From Amphibalanus amphitrite (Eukaryota > Arthropoda > Thecostraca > Balanomorpha > Balanidae), in contig NW_024882980.1 in NCBI RefSeq assembly GCF_019059575.1, forward strand, positions 1-64,000: DNA of 64,000 nucleotides, given 5' to 3'. Below, piece by piece: positions 13,351 through 28,716 of this stretch; position 1 is the stretch's first letter; each line of letters opens with the position of its first letter. The notes under the pieces are model-generated. The model saw only the letters and a program-made list of their open reading frames with translations. It was not told the origin of the DNA and searched no databases. The position numbers and the translations under genes are program-made.

Positions 13351-16300
13351 GTTTGTCTTGCTTTTAGTTTTCATTTTTTAGGTTCGGTAGAATAAAGACA
13401 TCAAGTGATATTGATGTACAGATGCATTTGGTCAGCATTTAGCTAGTTCAACCCGCACACTTTAGGGGGTAGGAGGGACTGCTCCCCTCTGTTTGTCATT
13501 AATAATTAGATAAAAAGGTGGCTGATTTTTTTCCTGAAACTTCCATTAGGTACCCTTGGATTATTCAATTTTCCACATCTTGGAAACAATATGACCCTGC
13601 CCTGATGACTTTTGACTTATGACCTGTTTCTCATGATCACAGTTGGGCAAACTAGACCTTTGGAATCAAAATATGGAGGCATCAAAAGATTGATTCCTTA
13701 TGACCATATTTGGGCATAAATGCAGACCATTTCTAACTTACCAATCACATAAATATAAGAGAGTGTTTCAAGAAGGAGCATGCCTGATCTTGAACAGAAA
13801 TGTTGGAACTATCTCCTAAGCAAAATAATATTGCTCCTATCATAACAATTTGAATTATATAGGTAGTGAAAGGCAATCAAGGAATTGATTCACTTTAAAC
13901 AGATAATCATAATATTGATTCCCCATCAGCTGGCTAATCATTATTTTGATTCACAGGTAATGTTAAGAGATAGGCAACAATGACTTGCAGGAATACATCA
14001 TTTATCTTGCTATTGTTCTCATTCAGTGGTATCCTCAGCACCACAACAGATACCTATAGCATTGTTGTACTTAACCTTCACTACATTTGATAACAATTCA
14101 CAATTTTTAAATGTCAAGAATACAAAAACTGAAGCAACAGGTAAAAACCATATAATAAATATAAAAGCACTAGAACAATGATAATTAGGGGTTAGAAAAT
14201 TTCATTTTGCCATTTTACACAAATACTGATTGTTTAGTATGTGATTCATGATACAAAAATAACATACAGTGTGATTTCCTCAAAACAGCTTTTACGTGAT
14301 GGACAGTGGCTCTGTCTTTTTCCCATTCACAAGGCCAAAGGGACAATTTCTTAGTGTTGAGGTAACACTTTTTGGAAACCTACCACATTTTTCTACCTTT
14401 TTAAAAAAAAATCTCACCGTCATGGGCCTTTTTTCAACCGTAACGATACATTTGAAGTCAAAAGTGTACCCAAATGAATCAAAAAATTGATTCCATGCCC
14501 ATATTTGGTCAAGGCTCCTCCCACCAGAATCAAATTATTGATGCCTCCATATTTTGATTCCAAAAGTCTAGTTTGCCCAACTGATCATGTCTGCTATAGT
14601 GATTTGGCATTTGATGGTATGTTGGCAGTTGGCATGCATAAGCATTTCCAACTTTTGTAATTATAAATATGCCAACATGTGAAAGCTATCCCATGCATTA
14701 TGGGCAGTGTTAAGGCCACATAAGGGTCAGGTCAAGGTCATTGATCCTAGATGCCCTTGGTTAACTTTTTCAAGTCTTACATGTATAGTTTTTTCAGTGT
14801 ATTTTTTTTCTTCTTGGGTGGGGGCTGATTTCAATTTCGGCACCCAGTTGAACATTTGAGAACTAGCTCAAGCTTTGGTGAATATGCAACATGTTATAAA
14901 ATATAAAGCTGTCAGTGGTGGTTTTTAACTATTGTGGATAGCTGGCACTTGCAGGATGGCTACTGGCCGGGAACTTGACCTGACCTGATCTGACCTATAC
15001 CTACCTCAAGTGCATGAAAACATTATGTTTGATCGAAATTGGCTTGAAATTTAAAATCAGGACACTGAAGGCCAAAAAATCAGAAACAGTTTGTTACAGT
15101 AACATAATTTGGAGAAGTTCTAGTAGACCCCGATTTTCGTGACTTCTGTGTCATTGATCTGGACAGTCAACCAATGACCTAGGACCTTCAAATAATGCAA
15201 CATCAGCTTCCTCTCCTCATGGGGCAACAGGCTCGTTTTTCCGCGGAGCTGCTCCCCCCCCCCCCCCCCCCCCCGCCGTATCACTATTTCTGAGACGATC
15301 CCGCCGCCGGTAGCCGTACACCCCGCGGCGGGCGGTGCTGTACGTGCCTGGCAGCGACCGCAGGAAGATCGACAAGACTGCCTCGCTGGACGCCGACTGC
15401 ATCGTGCTCGACTGCGAGGATGGAGTGGCGCTCAACCGGAAGGTGGGTACGACCGCGCAGTATTACCGCTGCCAGTGATTGGGGGATAGTGTGCATGAAC
15501 AGGTGGCTAATGCTAATTTGAAGTTGTTTTGGTCGTTAAACTTGTGTCCTTGTCATGTGCTTAGGCCTAGGTCTAGTTGTAAACATTTTGATATCCCATG
15601 AATGTTTTATACTTTGGTTTTAACAGTTCTTTTTACTTTGTAGTAATTGTCCTCCATTTCATCTTTTAAAAGTCATCAGTATTTCACATGAGCTTATCGC
15701 CCGTCTGGGTGTGCCTTAGCCTTCCTCTCTGTCTTCATGTCGCTGACCCTGCCCCTCTATCCCCTCCTCGGTCGCTCAGGAGGAGGCGCGACGCACCATT
15801 CGCGAGGTGCTGCACACGGGCAGCGTCAGCTTCTCCGGGAAGGACTGCTCGGTGCGTGTCAACTGCGTGGAGAGTGGCCACTGCGAGACGGACCTGGAGC
15901 ACGTGCTGTCGGCGCGCCGCCTGCCCGACACGCTCCACCTGCCCAAGGTGGACACCGTGGAGCACGTGACCTGGGTGAGTTGATGACGGCAGACTGGTAA
16001 CAGGCCGCACCTATTGGCGTCATGCGCGCCGTGAATAGGACACGGTTTGAGAACTGCAGTCGCCTCGGTCAAAGATTTGCTCGCTCACGAAAACACACTA
16101 AGTGACCAGGAGCAAATTTGCTGCACAAGGGACAAGCTGCTCAGTGTTCACCTATGAAAGTCTGAGAAACATCAAGTGTCCATATATGAGAGAGCTGTAC
16201 GCAAGTTAATAAAAAACTCCCTATTGTACAGCTGCTTGTTTTGTCTTACTAGCTTAGCCTGAGCAATCGCGTTGATGCAGTCTACAAGTGAAATAGAAGT

Positions 16301-19300
16301 GATGATTTCGTTTGTAAGTCATCTTTTTTCTTTCAGTTTGTCGACCGGCTTCGAAAGCACATGCCAGCAGACATGAAAACTCCGATGAATCTCATTTTGT
16401 TCACTGAGTCGGCTCTGGGAATGCTGAACCTCAGAGCCATCTGTGAGCGGACGCTGGAACTAACGTCTGACCTGCCACTCTCGCTAGATGGCCTCGTATT
16501 CGGCTCCGACGACTTCTGTGCTGACATCGGTGAGCGGGCAGCGTTGGTGTTGTATGGCCTGGCGTTGGTGTATCTTTTTATTACCCTGGAACCACTGCTT
16601 TGCACCATCGCTCCATTCGAGCTATATTTGCTGTACAGGCAAAAAGTTTGTACAAGTTACAAGTAGTAGGTTGTAATCGTCCTATTACGATATTCCTATA
16701 CGGCTACGGGTGAGGATTAATCGAAAAGTTAACCAACAAAATGCACACCTCTTGCGGTGATCATCTCTCCTGTGACTCCCCTCCCTCCTTCCCCGCCCCT
16801 CCCTGCCCGCCCATCGCCCTTCTTTGTGTGTCGCTCCCCCAATCCCACGCCTACCCGCTACCATTTTATAGCTCACTGTGTTACCAAGCTGTCGTCACGC
16901 GACCTTATTTCACCCCTGGTCTGACACTACCGGACCTCTGGCAGGCGCCACGCGCACTTCGGAGGCGCGGGAACTACTGTTCGCGCGACAAAACTTCGTC
17001 ATGATCGCCAAGGCGTTCAAACTGCAAGCCATAGACGTCGTGTACATCGATTATAAAGGTGGGTTATATAGTGCGAAAGGCCAGCTAACTTAAAAGTGAA
17101 ATCGGTCTTTATTGAGACATGGGCGGCACGAAATGGCCGCAGGCAATCTGCGTAACTTGGCGCTGCGGCGGCAAAGGTGACACTTGTGGGACGGCTGACG
17201 GCAGACCGGGGGAGGGATGGGGGAGGTGGAGGGGCTTGTCGGGGAGAAGAGGAAGAGGGAGCTGGCTGGGAGACCAGGGAGAGGAAAGTTAGGTAGAGGA
17301 GACGTGAAGAGGAGCAGCCAGCAGGTTTTCACTCCTGAGAGGCCCGCCGAAATGTGAACTGAGAACTGGCCGACTGGTATTTGTACTGTTGGACGTGTGC
17401 AACCCAGGGTAGTTGAGCATATGCTTGTTTCTTGTGTAGTGCTGTTTATAAATTGTGCACGCGATTACATATAGTCTGTTCCATATCAAGCTTGCAGGCT
17501 TCAGAGCTTGCGATCGCATTGCGACAAAAAGCAGTACGTTATTTCTGAACGTATAGTTTTTATATTTAAAGGCGCAAATAATTGAAAAAGAGGACTACCG
17601 AATGAACTTCGACCGTAAGCCTGATACAGACCAGACATCTTATACGATATTGTGCAGACTTATTTATAAGCACTGAAATCTTTAGCTTCAAAACTATTTT
17701 CAATTTGGTTTTCTTATCATGATTTTCCTACCATTCATCATCTTATAATCATTTTAGGCTGTAGATGCTACATCTTCTACATTTTCTACCCGATCCAAAA
17801 TTTGCGATCTTGTTCCAAAAAAATCAGGTCAGGAGGTGAAAACACTTAGGGTAAAACATGAAAAGCCGCAAGAATCAAGCTCGAAGTTGGCAAACAATCT
17901 CAGTGATATGTGTACTTTAAGGTACAAGGTCGGACACTTTTTGGTCTGGGTAGTGTATTGTATTCCCCCCCCCCACCCCCCACCCCCGTTGTGTCTCATA
18001 TCCTCTTCAGTCTTCACGCTCAGAAGGGCCAGTGCCTACAGATCTCCCACGGTATCGCCCTCCCGCTGGCTGGTGCCGCCCTCCCGCTGGCTACCGCTCC
18101 CCTCCCGCGCTGACCACTGCCACCCTCCCACGCTGACCACCGCCACCCTGACCCTCCCGCTGACCGCTGCCTTGGCCCTCCCGCTGGCTACCGCTCCCCT
18201 CCCGCGCTGACCACTGCCACCCTCCCGCGCTGACCACTGCCACCCTCCCGCTGACCACTGCCTCCCTCCCGCTGACCACTGCCACCCTCCCGCGCTGACC
18301 ACTGCCGCCCTGGCCCGCGCTGACCACTGCCACCCTCCCGCGCTGACCAGTACCGCCCTGGCCCTCCCGCTGACCACCGCCGCCCTGGCCCTCTCGCTGA
18401 CCGCCGCCACCCTCCCGCGCTGACCACCGCCGCCCTCCCGCGCTGACCACCGCCCCCCTCCCGCGCTGACCACCGCCCCCCTCCCGCGCTGACCACCGCC
18501 ACCCTCCGGCGCTGACCCCGTACCGGGGGTCGGTGTCGGGTGCGGCACGGGCCCGGTAGTAGGCATCCACTGCGTTGCAGTCGGACGGACAGCTGAGCTG
18601 TGTTGTGGCTGGGCCACCCCGGCCGCGCCACTCAAGGTCGCCGTGCCTCGTGTCTGACCCGTGAGACCTGGCTGACGCCGGCAGGTGACCCCTGAGGCCG
18701 GCACGGCAGCCGGCGAGGGTCCGGCAGGGTGCCAACTGAGAGTGTTTTGTAAGATGGGCTCGTAGATGTCCTGTCTCCGACATTGACCGTGTTTCGTCCC
18801 ACCGACTGGCCGTGCCTTGTACCACTGACTGGCCGTTCCTTGTCCCACAGGCCGTGTCTTTTCCCACAGACTGGCCGTGCCTTGTACCACTGACTGGTCG
18901 TGCTTCGTACCGCAGATAGGCCGAGTCTCGTCCTACCATGACTCTTCCCACCAACTTACTGTGCCTCGCCCTAACTGACCGTGTATCGTGCTGACTATCC
19001 TCGTCCCCTCCCATCTCTCGGCAGACCTCGAGGGACTACGGTGCCAGTCGGAGGAGGGCGCCCAGTTCGGCTTCACGGGGAAGCAGGTGATCCACCCGGG
19101 CCAGGTACCGGTGGTGCAGAGTGCCTTCTCACCCTCCCCCGAGCGGGCAGAGTGGGCCGCCCGCCTGGTGGAGGCGTTCGAGAAACACCAGACCTCCGGA
19201 AAGGTGGGCCAACGGCGCGCGAGACGGGAGCCGGGCCGCGGTGGTGGGGTCTTCCCGGGCGTGGGCCGGATGTGGATCTACTTTAGTATTACGTTTTGAA

Positions 19301-19659
19301 TGTTGTATTTGATTTTATGTGATATTCGGCATACCTTCCAAATAGGAGAATACGTTAGAATGTATGATAAGCTACATATTAAGAAAATGAAATTGAATGT
19401 AGCTGACCATCCTGGGTAGTGGGTATATTGCACCGGGAGGGATTTCTTATTTCTCTGCTAGATTTCTCAGTCATGTTTTAAACGATGTTCAGAAATTGAA
19501 TATCCACTGTAACCCTGCTTTGGTTTATCCATCCATTCAGTAACGTTCTTCCGTGTTTTGCAGGGCGCCTTCACGTTCGGCGGCCACATGATCGACCGAC
19601 CGCTGCTGCTGCAGGCGCACAACGTGCTGCGAATGCAGACTCGCTCAGAGGCCAGCTGA
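13240..19659 (+). CDS. CLYBL: Citramalyl-CoA lyase, mitochondrial (CLYBL), seven exons
   Basis: Exons 13240-13350, 15314-15442, 15780-15974, 16337-16529, 16945-17058, 19025-19203 and 19564-19659 have GT...AG introns with phases 0,0,0,1,1,0. They join to 1017 nt, or 338 residues plus stop (human 340). The order is: Arg/Ser-rich presequence (MMRCISKSVR...), YTPRRAVLYVPG, the metal-site block VLDCEDGV, VRVN, LPKVDTVEHV, the acidic active-site segment LILFTESALGML, VFGSDDF, FTGKQVIHP and the C-terminal GAFTFGGHMID. All are hallmarks of the CitE/HpcH aldolase family, CLYBL branch. The enzyme cleaves citramalyl-CoA to acetyl-CoA and pyruvate in the mitochondrial matrix and protects the vitamin B12 pathway from itaconyl-CoA. 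The gene lies head-to-tail 0.8 kb after another nuclear gene for a mitochondrial protein. Intron 1 carries a DNA transposon and intron 5 carries minisatellites. Confidence 0.95.
13640..14582. mobile_element. 0.94-kb TIR transposon in CLYBL intron 1, non-autonomous
   Basis: The ends are a nearly perfect inverted repeat of about 46 bp. The left end starts CAGTTGGGCAAACTAGAC (13640-13685) and its reverse complement is at 14537-14582. Each end is flanked by ATCA (left ...tgATCA, right ATCAtg...), a possible 4-bp target duplication. The interior is AT-rich and has no ORF of transposase size. The class is uncertain. A 4-bp duplication with CAGT ends also fits the foldback element at 8327-9947. Confidence 0.75.
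15314..15442 (+). CDS. CLYBL: CLYBL exon 2
   Basis: The exon has 43 codons starting PYTPRRAVLYVPGSDRRK and including DADCIVLDCEDGV, the first metal/CoA-site block of CitE-like lyases. The acceptor is gccggtag, preceded by a 22-base C run (15253-15274). The donor is AAG|GTGGGT. Both boundaries are phase 0, and an in-frame TAG lies directly upstream of the exon, which fixes the boundary. Confidence 0.93.
15780..15974 (+). CDS. CLYBL: CLYBL exon 3
   Basis: The exon has 65 codons from EEARRTIREV through VRVNCVESG and LPKVDTVEHVTW. The acceptor is gctcag after a CT-rich tract and the donor is TGG|GTGAGT. Both ends are phase 0. The LPKV strand is the conserved barrel strand of the family. Confidence 0.94.
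16337..16529 (+). CDS. CLYBL: CLYBL exon 4
   Basis: The exon runs FVDRLRKHMPADMKT, then LILFTESALGMLN (the Glu is the expected active-site acid), then DGLVFGSDDFCADIG. The acceptor is ttctttcag and the donor is ATCG|GTGAGC, leaving phase 1. Confidence 0.95.
16945..17058 (+). CDS. CLYBL: CLYBL exon 5
   Basis: The exon runs ATRTSEARELLFARQ then IAKAFKLQAIDVVYIDYK, matching the human segment ATSSKETLDILYARQ...IAKAFGLQAVDLVYIDF. The acceptor is ctggcag and the donor is AAAG|GTGGGT. It starts and ends in phase 1. Confidence 0.95.
18050..18510. repeat. Minisatellite in CLYBL intron 5, ~20-22-bp unit
   Basis: About 20 imperfect copies of a CTCCCGCGCTGACCACYGCC-type unit, varying by inserted 'ccctggc' or missing 'cg'. 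They lie entirely within the 17059-19024 intron. The array creates long open minus-strand frames that are not genes. A second, looser array follows at 18770-18970, with a CCGTGCCTTGTACCACTGAC-type unit of about 20-40 bp. Confidence 0.9.
19025..19203 (+). CDS. CLYBL: CLYBL exon 6
   Basis: The exon runs DLEGLRCQSEEGAQFGFTGK, then QVIHPGQVPVVQSAFSPSPE, then AEWAARLVEAF. FTGKQ.IHP is the most conserved C-terminal motif of the family. The acceptor is ctcggcag (phase 1) and the donor is AAG|GTGGGC (phase 0). Confidence 0.95.
19564..19659 (+). CDS. CLYBL: CLYBL exon 7 with stop codon
   Basis: The exon has 31 codons plus TGA: GAFTFGGHMIDRPLLLQAHN and a short basic tail, matching the human GAFTFQGSMIDMPLLKQAQN ending. 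The acceptor is tgttttgcag. No canonical AATAAA is evident in the next 500 bases. Confidence 0.95.
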   Translation, partial: GAFTFGGHMIDRPLLLQAHNVLRMQTRSEAS

Positions 19660-20218
19660 GCCGACCTCGGGCCAGTGACGTCACTCGCTCACTGACCAAT
19701 GACATCGCTCAGCTGTCCACCCCAGGTAGGCGCCCTGCTGGGAAGGGAACTCGATTCGACCTTATCTGCTTGTTCGGTGATACCATTGGTGGTTATTTGT
19801 GATGCGAAGAAGTGAATGAATTGTAGTGAGTTGACGAAGCTCGGAAGTAGGCTGGTTGGCCAGAAAGTAATAGAGCTTAGTATGACGCAGTGTTTTGGAT
19901 ATCAGCGATTGTTTTTGTACTGATATAATTGTATGGATTTATTTTGCATAGATACTGTTTGCGTGATGCTTTCTTATGACCTTTCAGCGTCGCTGAAGCA
20001 CATTTTTCGTTAAGATTGTGAATTTATAAGGGCAGCTACCTCGAAACTTAATCGCTGCCCTTTATTTTGTTGCTGTTCGGAATTTACGCCAGGTATGGCT
20101 AGAGTGTTGTTTGAGGTCTGGCCGCTCAGCATTGTTCAGTGGTTGGAGTATATGAGTCGAGTCAATTTTCTTTAAGTTTCTCAGTGCTTGTGCGAGGATC
20201 ATATTAATGCATTTTGAT

Positions 20219-21386
20219 TAATGATTAATGACCTTACCCTCGTAGTTTGAAAAAGTTAGATCAAAACACTTGTTTATTAATAATTTCGAGCACAAGATTG
20301 ATTTCGAGCTAAAGATTGGATTTTTATCGTGACATTTTAAGCTTTGTATTCTGATGAAGAGCTGTGCTCGAAATTATTAATAAACAAGTGTTTTGATCTA
20401 ACTTTTTCAAACTACGAGGGTAAGGTCATTAACCCTTGCACGACCAGGCCATTTCTCATAACACGAACGACCAGGGGGGGGGGGTTGTTACGACCCCCCC
20501 CCCTGGCGTTTCGAAACGGAAGGTCGTAGAGCTTAGCGGAAAAAACCAACGGATTGCTCTCAACGAGATCTCGCGATTGGTGGTATATTTTTTGGTCCTA
20601 GGTCAACATTTGACCTACTTATGACCGGTCAAAGGTCAAATTTTCCGAAAAAATCAAACTTTTTCAACTTTCCGCGGCGATTGCGGCAAAACGGTGGGAG
20701 ATATCGACTTGAAACCTTCACTATCGTGTTCCTTGATCAATTCTCTATCGTTTGGTATGTATTTCGTTTCCCTAGCTCTAAAAATGGCGCGTTGGGAGCG
20801 CCGGAAGTCGGCAAGGTCACAGTCGGCGGCAGAAATTCGAAAAATCAAAATTTAAATTTTTGAAATCTGATTGTATTTTTGGATTTGGGAGGTCCATTTG
20901 CTCCCTATAGAAGCTAATATTGCTGCATATTCCCATTGAGGTGACAAGAATTAGCAAAATAGTGGTTCGGGCGCTTTTCAAAAATAGTACCGGATGCTGT
21001 TCCTCTTGTGACGTCATAGCTCCGTGACCTGACCTGACCCGGTCAATTTTCTTGCACCACACGATAGCCAATGCTTGCCCCAACATGCATGGGGAGTTTC
21101 ATCATGATCCATCAAACAATGTGGGTATCACCGGCAGAAAACCTAGGGATTCGGCGCACACGTTTGGTAACTGTCGGCCGGAGGCTGTACCTCTTATGAC
21201 GTCATAACTCCGTGACCTGACATGACCCGATCAATTTTTTTCGGCAAAAGATGCGCAAAGGTTGCCCCAGAGGGTATTGAAAATTTCAGCCCGCTACGAC
21301 AAGCCGTTTAGCGTGCACTTCGAAAAATCCTCAGGGGGGGGGGTTGATACACCCCCCCCCCCTAGGCGTTCTAGGGTTAATCATTA
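20219..21386. mobile_element. Foldback element (70-bp perfect arms) carrying a TTAA insertion
   Basis: 20225-20294 and 20363-20432 are perfect inverted repeats of 70 bp around a 68-base loop. The right arm is interrupted after its TTAA by the 944-bp element and continues past it with tcatta (21381-21386), which matches taatga outside the left arm. Removing the insert restores a longer uninterrupted arm. No coding sequence is present. Confidence 0.85.
20433..21376. mobile_element. piggyBac-type TTAA element, 944 bp, non-autonomous
   Basis: It is flanked by TTAA (20429-20432 and 21377-21380). The ends are CCCTTGCACGACCAGG on the left and, read inward, CCCTAGAACGCCTAGG on the right. G-run/C-run hairpins sit just inside both ends (20471-20505 and 21332-21364). 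The interior has two partly repeated blocks (cctcttgtgacgtcatagctccgtgacctgacc at 21000 and a near copy at 21190). There is no transposase. It is inserted in the right arm of a foldback element. Confidence 0.85.
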
Positions 21387-24527
<3,141 letters not shown>

Positions 24528-25389
24528 TCATTATTCCTTAGTCCACTTGTTTCGTTGACGAACCCCCCTCCCTGCTCCCCACTTGCTCCTCCCCACCTCA
24601 CCTCTCCACGCGCTGGGGCGCTTTGTACTTGCATCAGTCCGGCCCTTGATCCTCCCCTCCCTCTTCTCAATCCCTTCTTTCCCCTTTCTCCCGTTCTCCT
24701 TATGCACATTGGCTAAACTGAATGCACACCCCGCGAGGAGCTATCGGTGAACGTCTTGTGTGCTGCACTTTCGTGATTTATAACATGTTGTGGTCGAGAA
24801 AATAGTACCCCGATTGGTTTGTTGCTCAGGTTTTCGGTAATCCGTAGAAGTTTCGCCTGTCTTTACTGTCCTTGACAACTTGTCATGGCTCGGTATTAGT
24901 GCTCGTCGGCTTGAACAATATCCTAAATTGAGTGTTGAGGCAGAGGCAAGATTGCAGCGGATGCTTAGAAATGATAAATGAGAGCAAGCACGGAGAAGGC
25001 TGACATAAACTGAGTTTACGCGTTTTCAGCAACTTTAAATTGTTCGGCCTATCTGCTATGTTTCTGTATTGTGTGCCTCAGAAAACGGAAACGATGGTGC
25101 TTACTGCTTAGTATCTATAAGTATAAACCATTCATGCATCGTCGTGTGCCACATTAAATACCTACAAAATAACTTTTATATGCACACAAACACACAGACA
25201 TTCATATTTACACACCTCCACGACATGATTAAGTAGCTACCCTACCTATTTGCAAGCCATCCACGAATAATGTCTGAAAAAAAAAAACAGAGTCCAGGAA
25301 CAGTAACAAATACAGGTGTACACTAGTACAAAAGTAAGGCGGAGCCTGCAGTTCTTTAAATAACGGTAATATAAAAATACAACCTTAGT

Positions 25390-25595
25390 AAATATAACAG
25401 CAGATGAAGATTGCGAAAAACTTTACATTGCTTTTTGATTATTTTGAAGGCTGCGCGGGAATCGTATAAGGCAACGAGTACCTCATTTAATTCCATGGGA
25501 AGGCTTGTAAAAAGATTAGACGGCCCTAAAATTAATGCAAATGACGAAAATGTTTGCAATCTCAAATCATGGCACGTAACATACTTCAGTACAAT
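25390..25595 (-). pseudogene. Possible relic of a LINE ORF2 C-terminus
   Basis: The minus-strand frame contains TFSSFALILGPSNLFTSLPM followed by ...DSRAAFKIIKKQCKVF. This follows the pattern of LINE ORF2 C-termini: aromatic/Pro, then asparagine or a similar residue, Leu-Pro, and later Phe-Lys. It is short and has no RT motif, so it could be chance. Confidence 0.35.
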
Positions 25596-27014
25596 ACCCA
25601 AACACAATCAAATGTCATTCATTTAATTTAATGACCCAGGAATCTCTTGTAAACCTACTGACGTGCGACCGACGGAGGTACTTCAGTATGTCGCTACACG
25701 CACCTACATCCTACATGCAAGATTACTTTACTAATACCTACATGGACCAGTGTAAATAAATAAAAATAAACTTCAGCTCTATCGAGATTCGGTGAAGCGC
25801 CCAACTTCGATAGCACTTCACATAGACGTATAAAAAGATGTCTCGCAAAGCTCTCGACCATTGCGCTGGCCGTCATACCCGCTATAGCATTAGCTGCCAC
25901 CGGCTGCTTGGGCCCGTTGGGGAGCGACGAGTGGCCTCGCTGTTGTACTTACAATTAATTTGTGTCGCGATCGCGGCCCGTGGCCAGGAGCCGGCGCGGT
26001 GCGGAGCCCAGAGCCGCCAAGGAGATGGTGGGTGTCGGGGAATGAAAGGATTAAGGAAAAGGGGAAGCGAGGGTACGCAAATTACAAGGCAATGCAAGGC
26101 CTTGGCTCCCAGCCCGCCATGACCGGTGACCTGGAACAGTAGCCGCCGAAAATCGAACTGACCCAGCGACATCGGCCGGGTCGATAGATGAGCCATAGAC
26201 CGACGCGATAATTTATCGCCTGGAATTTCTGCTGACTGGCTGGCTGGAATCAGACGGGTCGGAGTGTGAGGGCGGTGTCTTACTGAAAACGAACGCTGCC
26301 TGTTGGGGCACTCTGGCCTTCTGACCTTCGGCTGCTTAAACCAGGTCGTTTCGGACCCCGCCATTGCTGTGCAACTCCCGCTGCTTATACTAGTGTACAA
26401 TACAATTACCATGCACTACATACAACCCCCCACTGGGCGCGCTCCATACAAAATCCCCAGCGAGACGACTCGGTAGGGCTGTAAATGGTGATCCCGGCGA
26501 GACCGCAGCGCACAGTGGTCAGGTTCGGCGGCGATCCGACCATAATTACAAATAGCCCTTCAGACCAAGAAGGGGTCCATGTCGCATTTTGATATCTACA
26601 AGCTGCTCTGTTTTAAATAAATATTTAATGGTTGAGATTCCATCTTTGAGCCATGTTGGAAACCACCCTGTACAAAATTGGCACCGAAATTCGGATATGA
26701 ATCCGTTCTTTTACCCAGCCGGTCACTTGCTGATTGCGGAGATAACCAATCAACATGACCGCATGGTGAATGAATGGCTGAAGCTGATGCCGCTGTCTGC
26801 TGTGAGAGATACGATGGGTCTGCCTCAGTCCGGTCCCACGCCGGCCGGCGGCGGCGGCTGGCGCAGAGAGGTGTGTTCAGCGGAGCGTTAGCAGCGTCAG
26901 CAGCAGCAGCGTCAGCAGTGTCGGCGGCAGGCCGGCGCCGAGCAGCGCGGCTGGCCCGGCGGCGCCGGCGCGACCCCCGGCCTCCGGGTGCCGCGGCCGC
27001 CGGCCGGCGCTCAC

Positions 27015-27084
27015 CGGCGAGCGCGGCTCCTCGGGACAGTCGAGCTCGTCCTCGCCGCCGTCACAGTCCTCCACCCCGTTACAC
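27015..27084 (-). CDS. LDLa-protein exon D
   Basis: A 70-bp exon. The acceptor is cgtccacag and the donor is TCGCCG|GTGAGC. It encodes CNGVEDCDGGEDELDC plus PEEPRSP and completes the module opened in exon C. It ends in phase 0. The frame beyond the donor runs into a Leu-rich stretch that is probably intron, not a membrane anchor. No further exon was recognised to its left. Confidence 0.8.
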
Positions 27085-28662
27085 CTGTGGACGGGAGCAT
27101 CGTCACAGTCCAGTGCTCACATCCACAGCCCTCCGCACCGTGATAGTGCGGAGTCACAGCCCTTCGCATCTTCCATCCCCATCGCCACCGTCTTCTCCAC
27201 CATATGGTCATTTCCTCGGCTACATAACATGTTTCGGGAAGGAAGGGTTGTGCCGCATGGCCAATGAGCGCACACGGTGTACAGTCTGTCTTGAAAGTAC
27301 CGCAGCATGGCAGGGTGGCGCTGGTGGGCCGGCGCAGCGGAGGGCGGTCAGGTTTGAGGGCCACTGGATCGCCTGACCCTTGGGGGGAAGGGAAGGGAGG
27401 GAGGGAGGAGAGGGGTGGGCGCGAGTGAGCGGGCTCTCGGTGCTGCCAGTGCGGCAGACAAGGCGCTGTTTTATGAATACGTTATACAGAGACACGAGCT
27501 AAGCGTAGTAATTCTCTTCCTGACATGAAAGTTTTGATAAATGGAAAGTGAAGCTTCCCTTTCGAGCCTCGCCAGACATTAGCGTGTTACACTTGTAATC
27601 CGGCCAGAAGGCAGCGGGTGCAGCCTCCGTCGTTTCGCTCAGATTCAGCTAGGGCTTCCAGAAAGTTGTGTGCGTGGTTACGAGACACACATTGAGAGTA
27701 TTGGCTGCTTTATAGCGTCCACTGATAGAAATGGTCCGTAGGAACCCGCCTTACAGCCGTTCGGCTCCTGATCGGACATGTGAAATGATCAGGTCGGCCC
27801 TGATCATTTCACGTGCTGGGACCTGATGTTTCAATCACAAAATGCCTGGAAACGCGTAGATAATATGCGCTGACATGCATGGAATCGGCATTTTGGCCTG
27901 ACATGGTGTCGAGAAGGAATTTACGGGTCAAAGACCATTGGGTTCAGGGTCATTTTCAGGAAAGATATAACATTGATCAATTCGAGGATATTGAAAGTTT
28001 TGTCGTGGTCGGTCGGTCGGTCGTATTTTACGCGAGTTATTCGTGAAAAAGCCGTGAGGAACCTCCTCCTGTAAGTGTGAAGGTTAAGATCTCAGGTCAA
28101 CCGGTGATCTCTCGAGCATTCTTTAGAGCCGGCGAGCATTATAAATTTTCCTGAGGCTAGAACACTATAATGTAACCTAATGACCCGACCTTAAAAGATC
28201 TGGGTCTGATTCATTCCGCCATCAATGATCAAAGTGTTTAAAAAAGATGCAATATCAGGTATGTGTGGAGGGAAGTTGCAGCCCCCCCCCCCTTCCCCCC
28301 AACGCAGCAGTGTGCAGAGAGCCTGCTTTGTGAAGCAATAAATCTAGCCAGCTACTTTGAAGCCGAAAATATAAAGAAAAAGGGTTCTGAGTCGCGACGG
28401 CGCTGTTCCGACTGCAACTCCAAATCTGACTTCGGCCTGCTGATCGGCTCCGACTCCGACTCTGACTCCGGACCAGTGCACTGCCATAAGCATAAACGTA
28501 TCACTTGCCGGTACGGGGATTGACGCAACTCTTCCGGACTGCTTTTGGTAGCTATTTTAGACTCTGCAACATTTGTTGGAGTCCGGTAAAATTTTCAGCA
28601 TCTTGTGGAGGGAGAGGGAGAGAGATAGAGACTAGAGAGAGAGAGAGGGAGAGAGAGAGAGA

Positions 28663-28716
<54 letters not shown>

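Noticed and set aside
18036-19014. Minus-strand ORFs of 284 and 307 codons in CLYBL intron 5
   Set aside because: They are open only because the GC-rich minisatellite lacks stops. The repeat is read in several frames with the same low-complexity Gly/Ser/Arg/Gln product.
26877-27016. Leu-rich C-terminus after LDLa exon D as a membrane anchor
   Set aside because: The Leu run comes from reading past a good GTGAGC donor into a CAG/CTG-type repeat (gcagcagcagcgtcagc). It has no flanking charge pattern or stop typical of an anchor.
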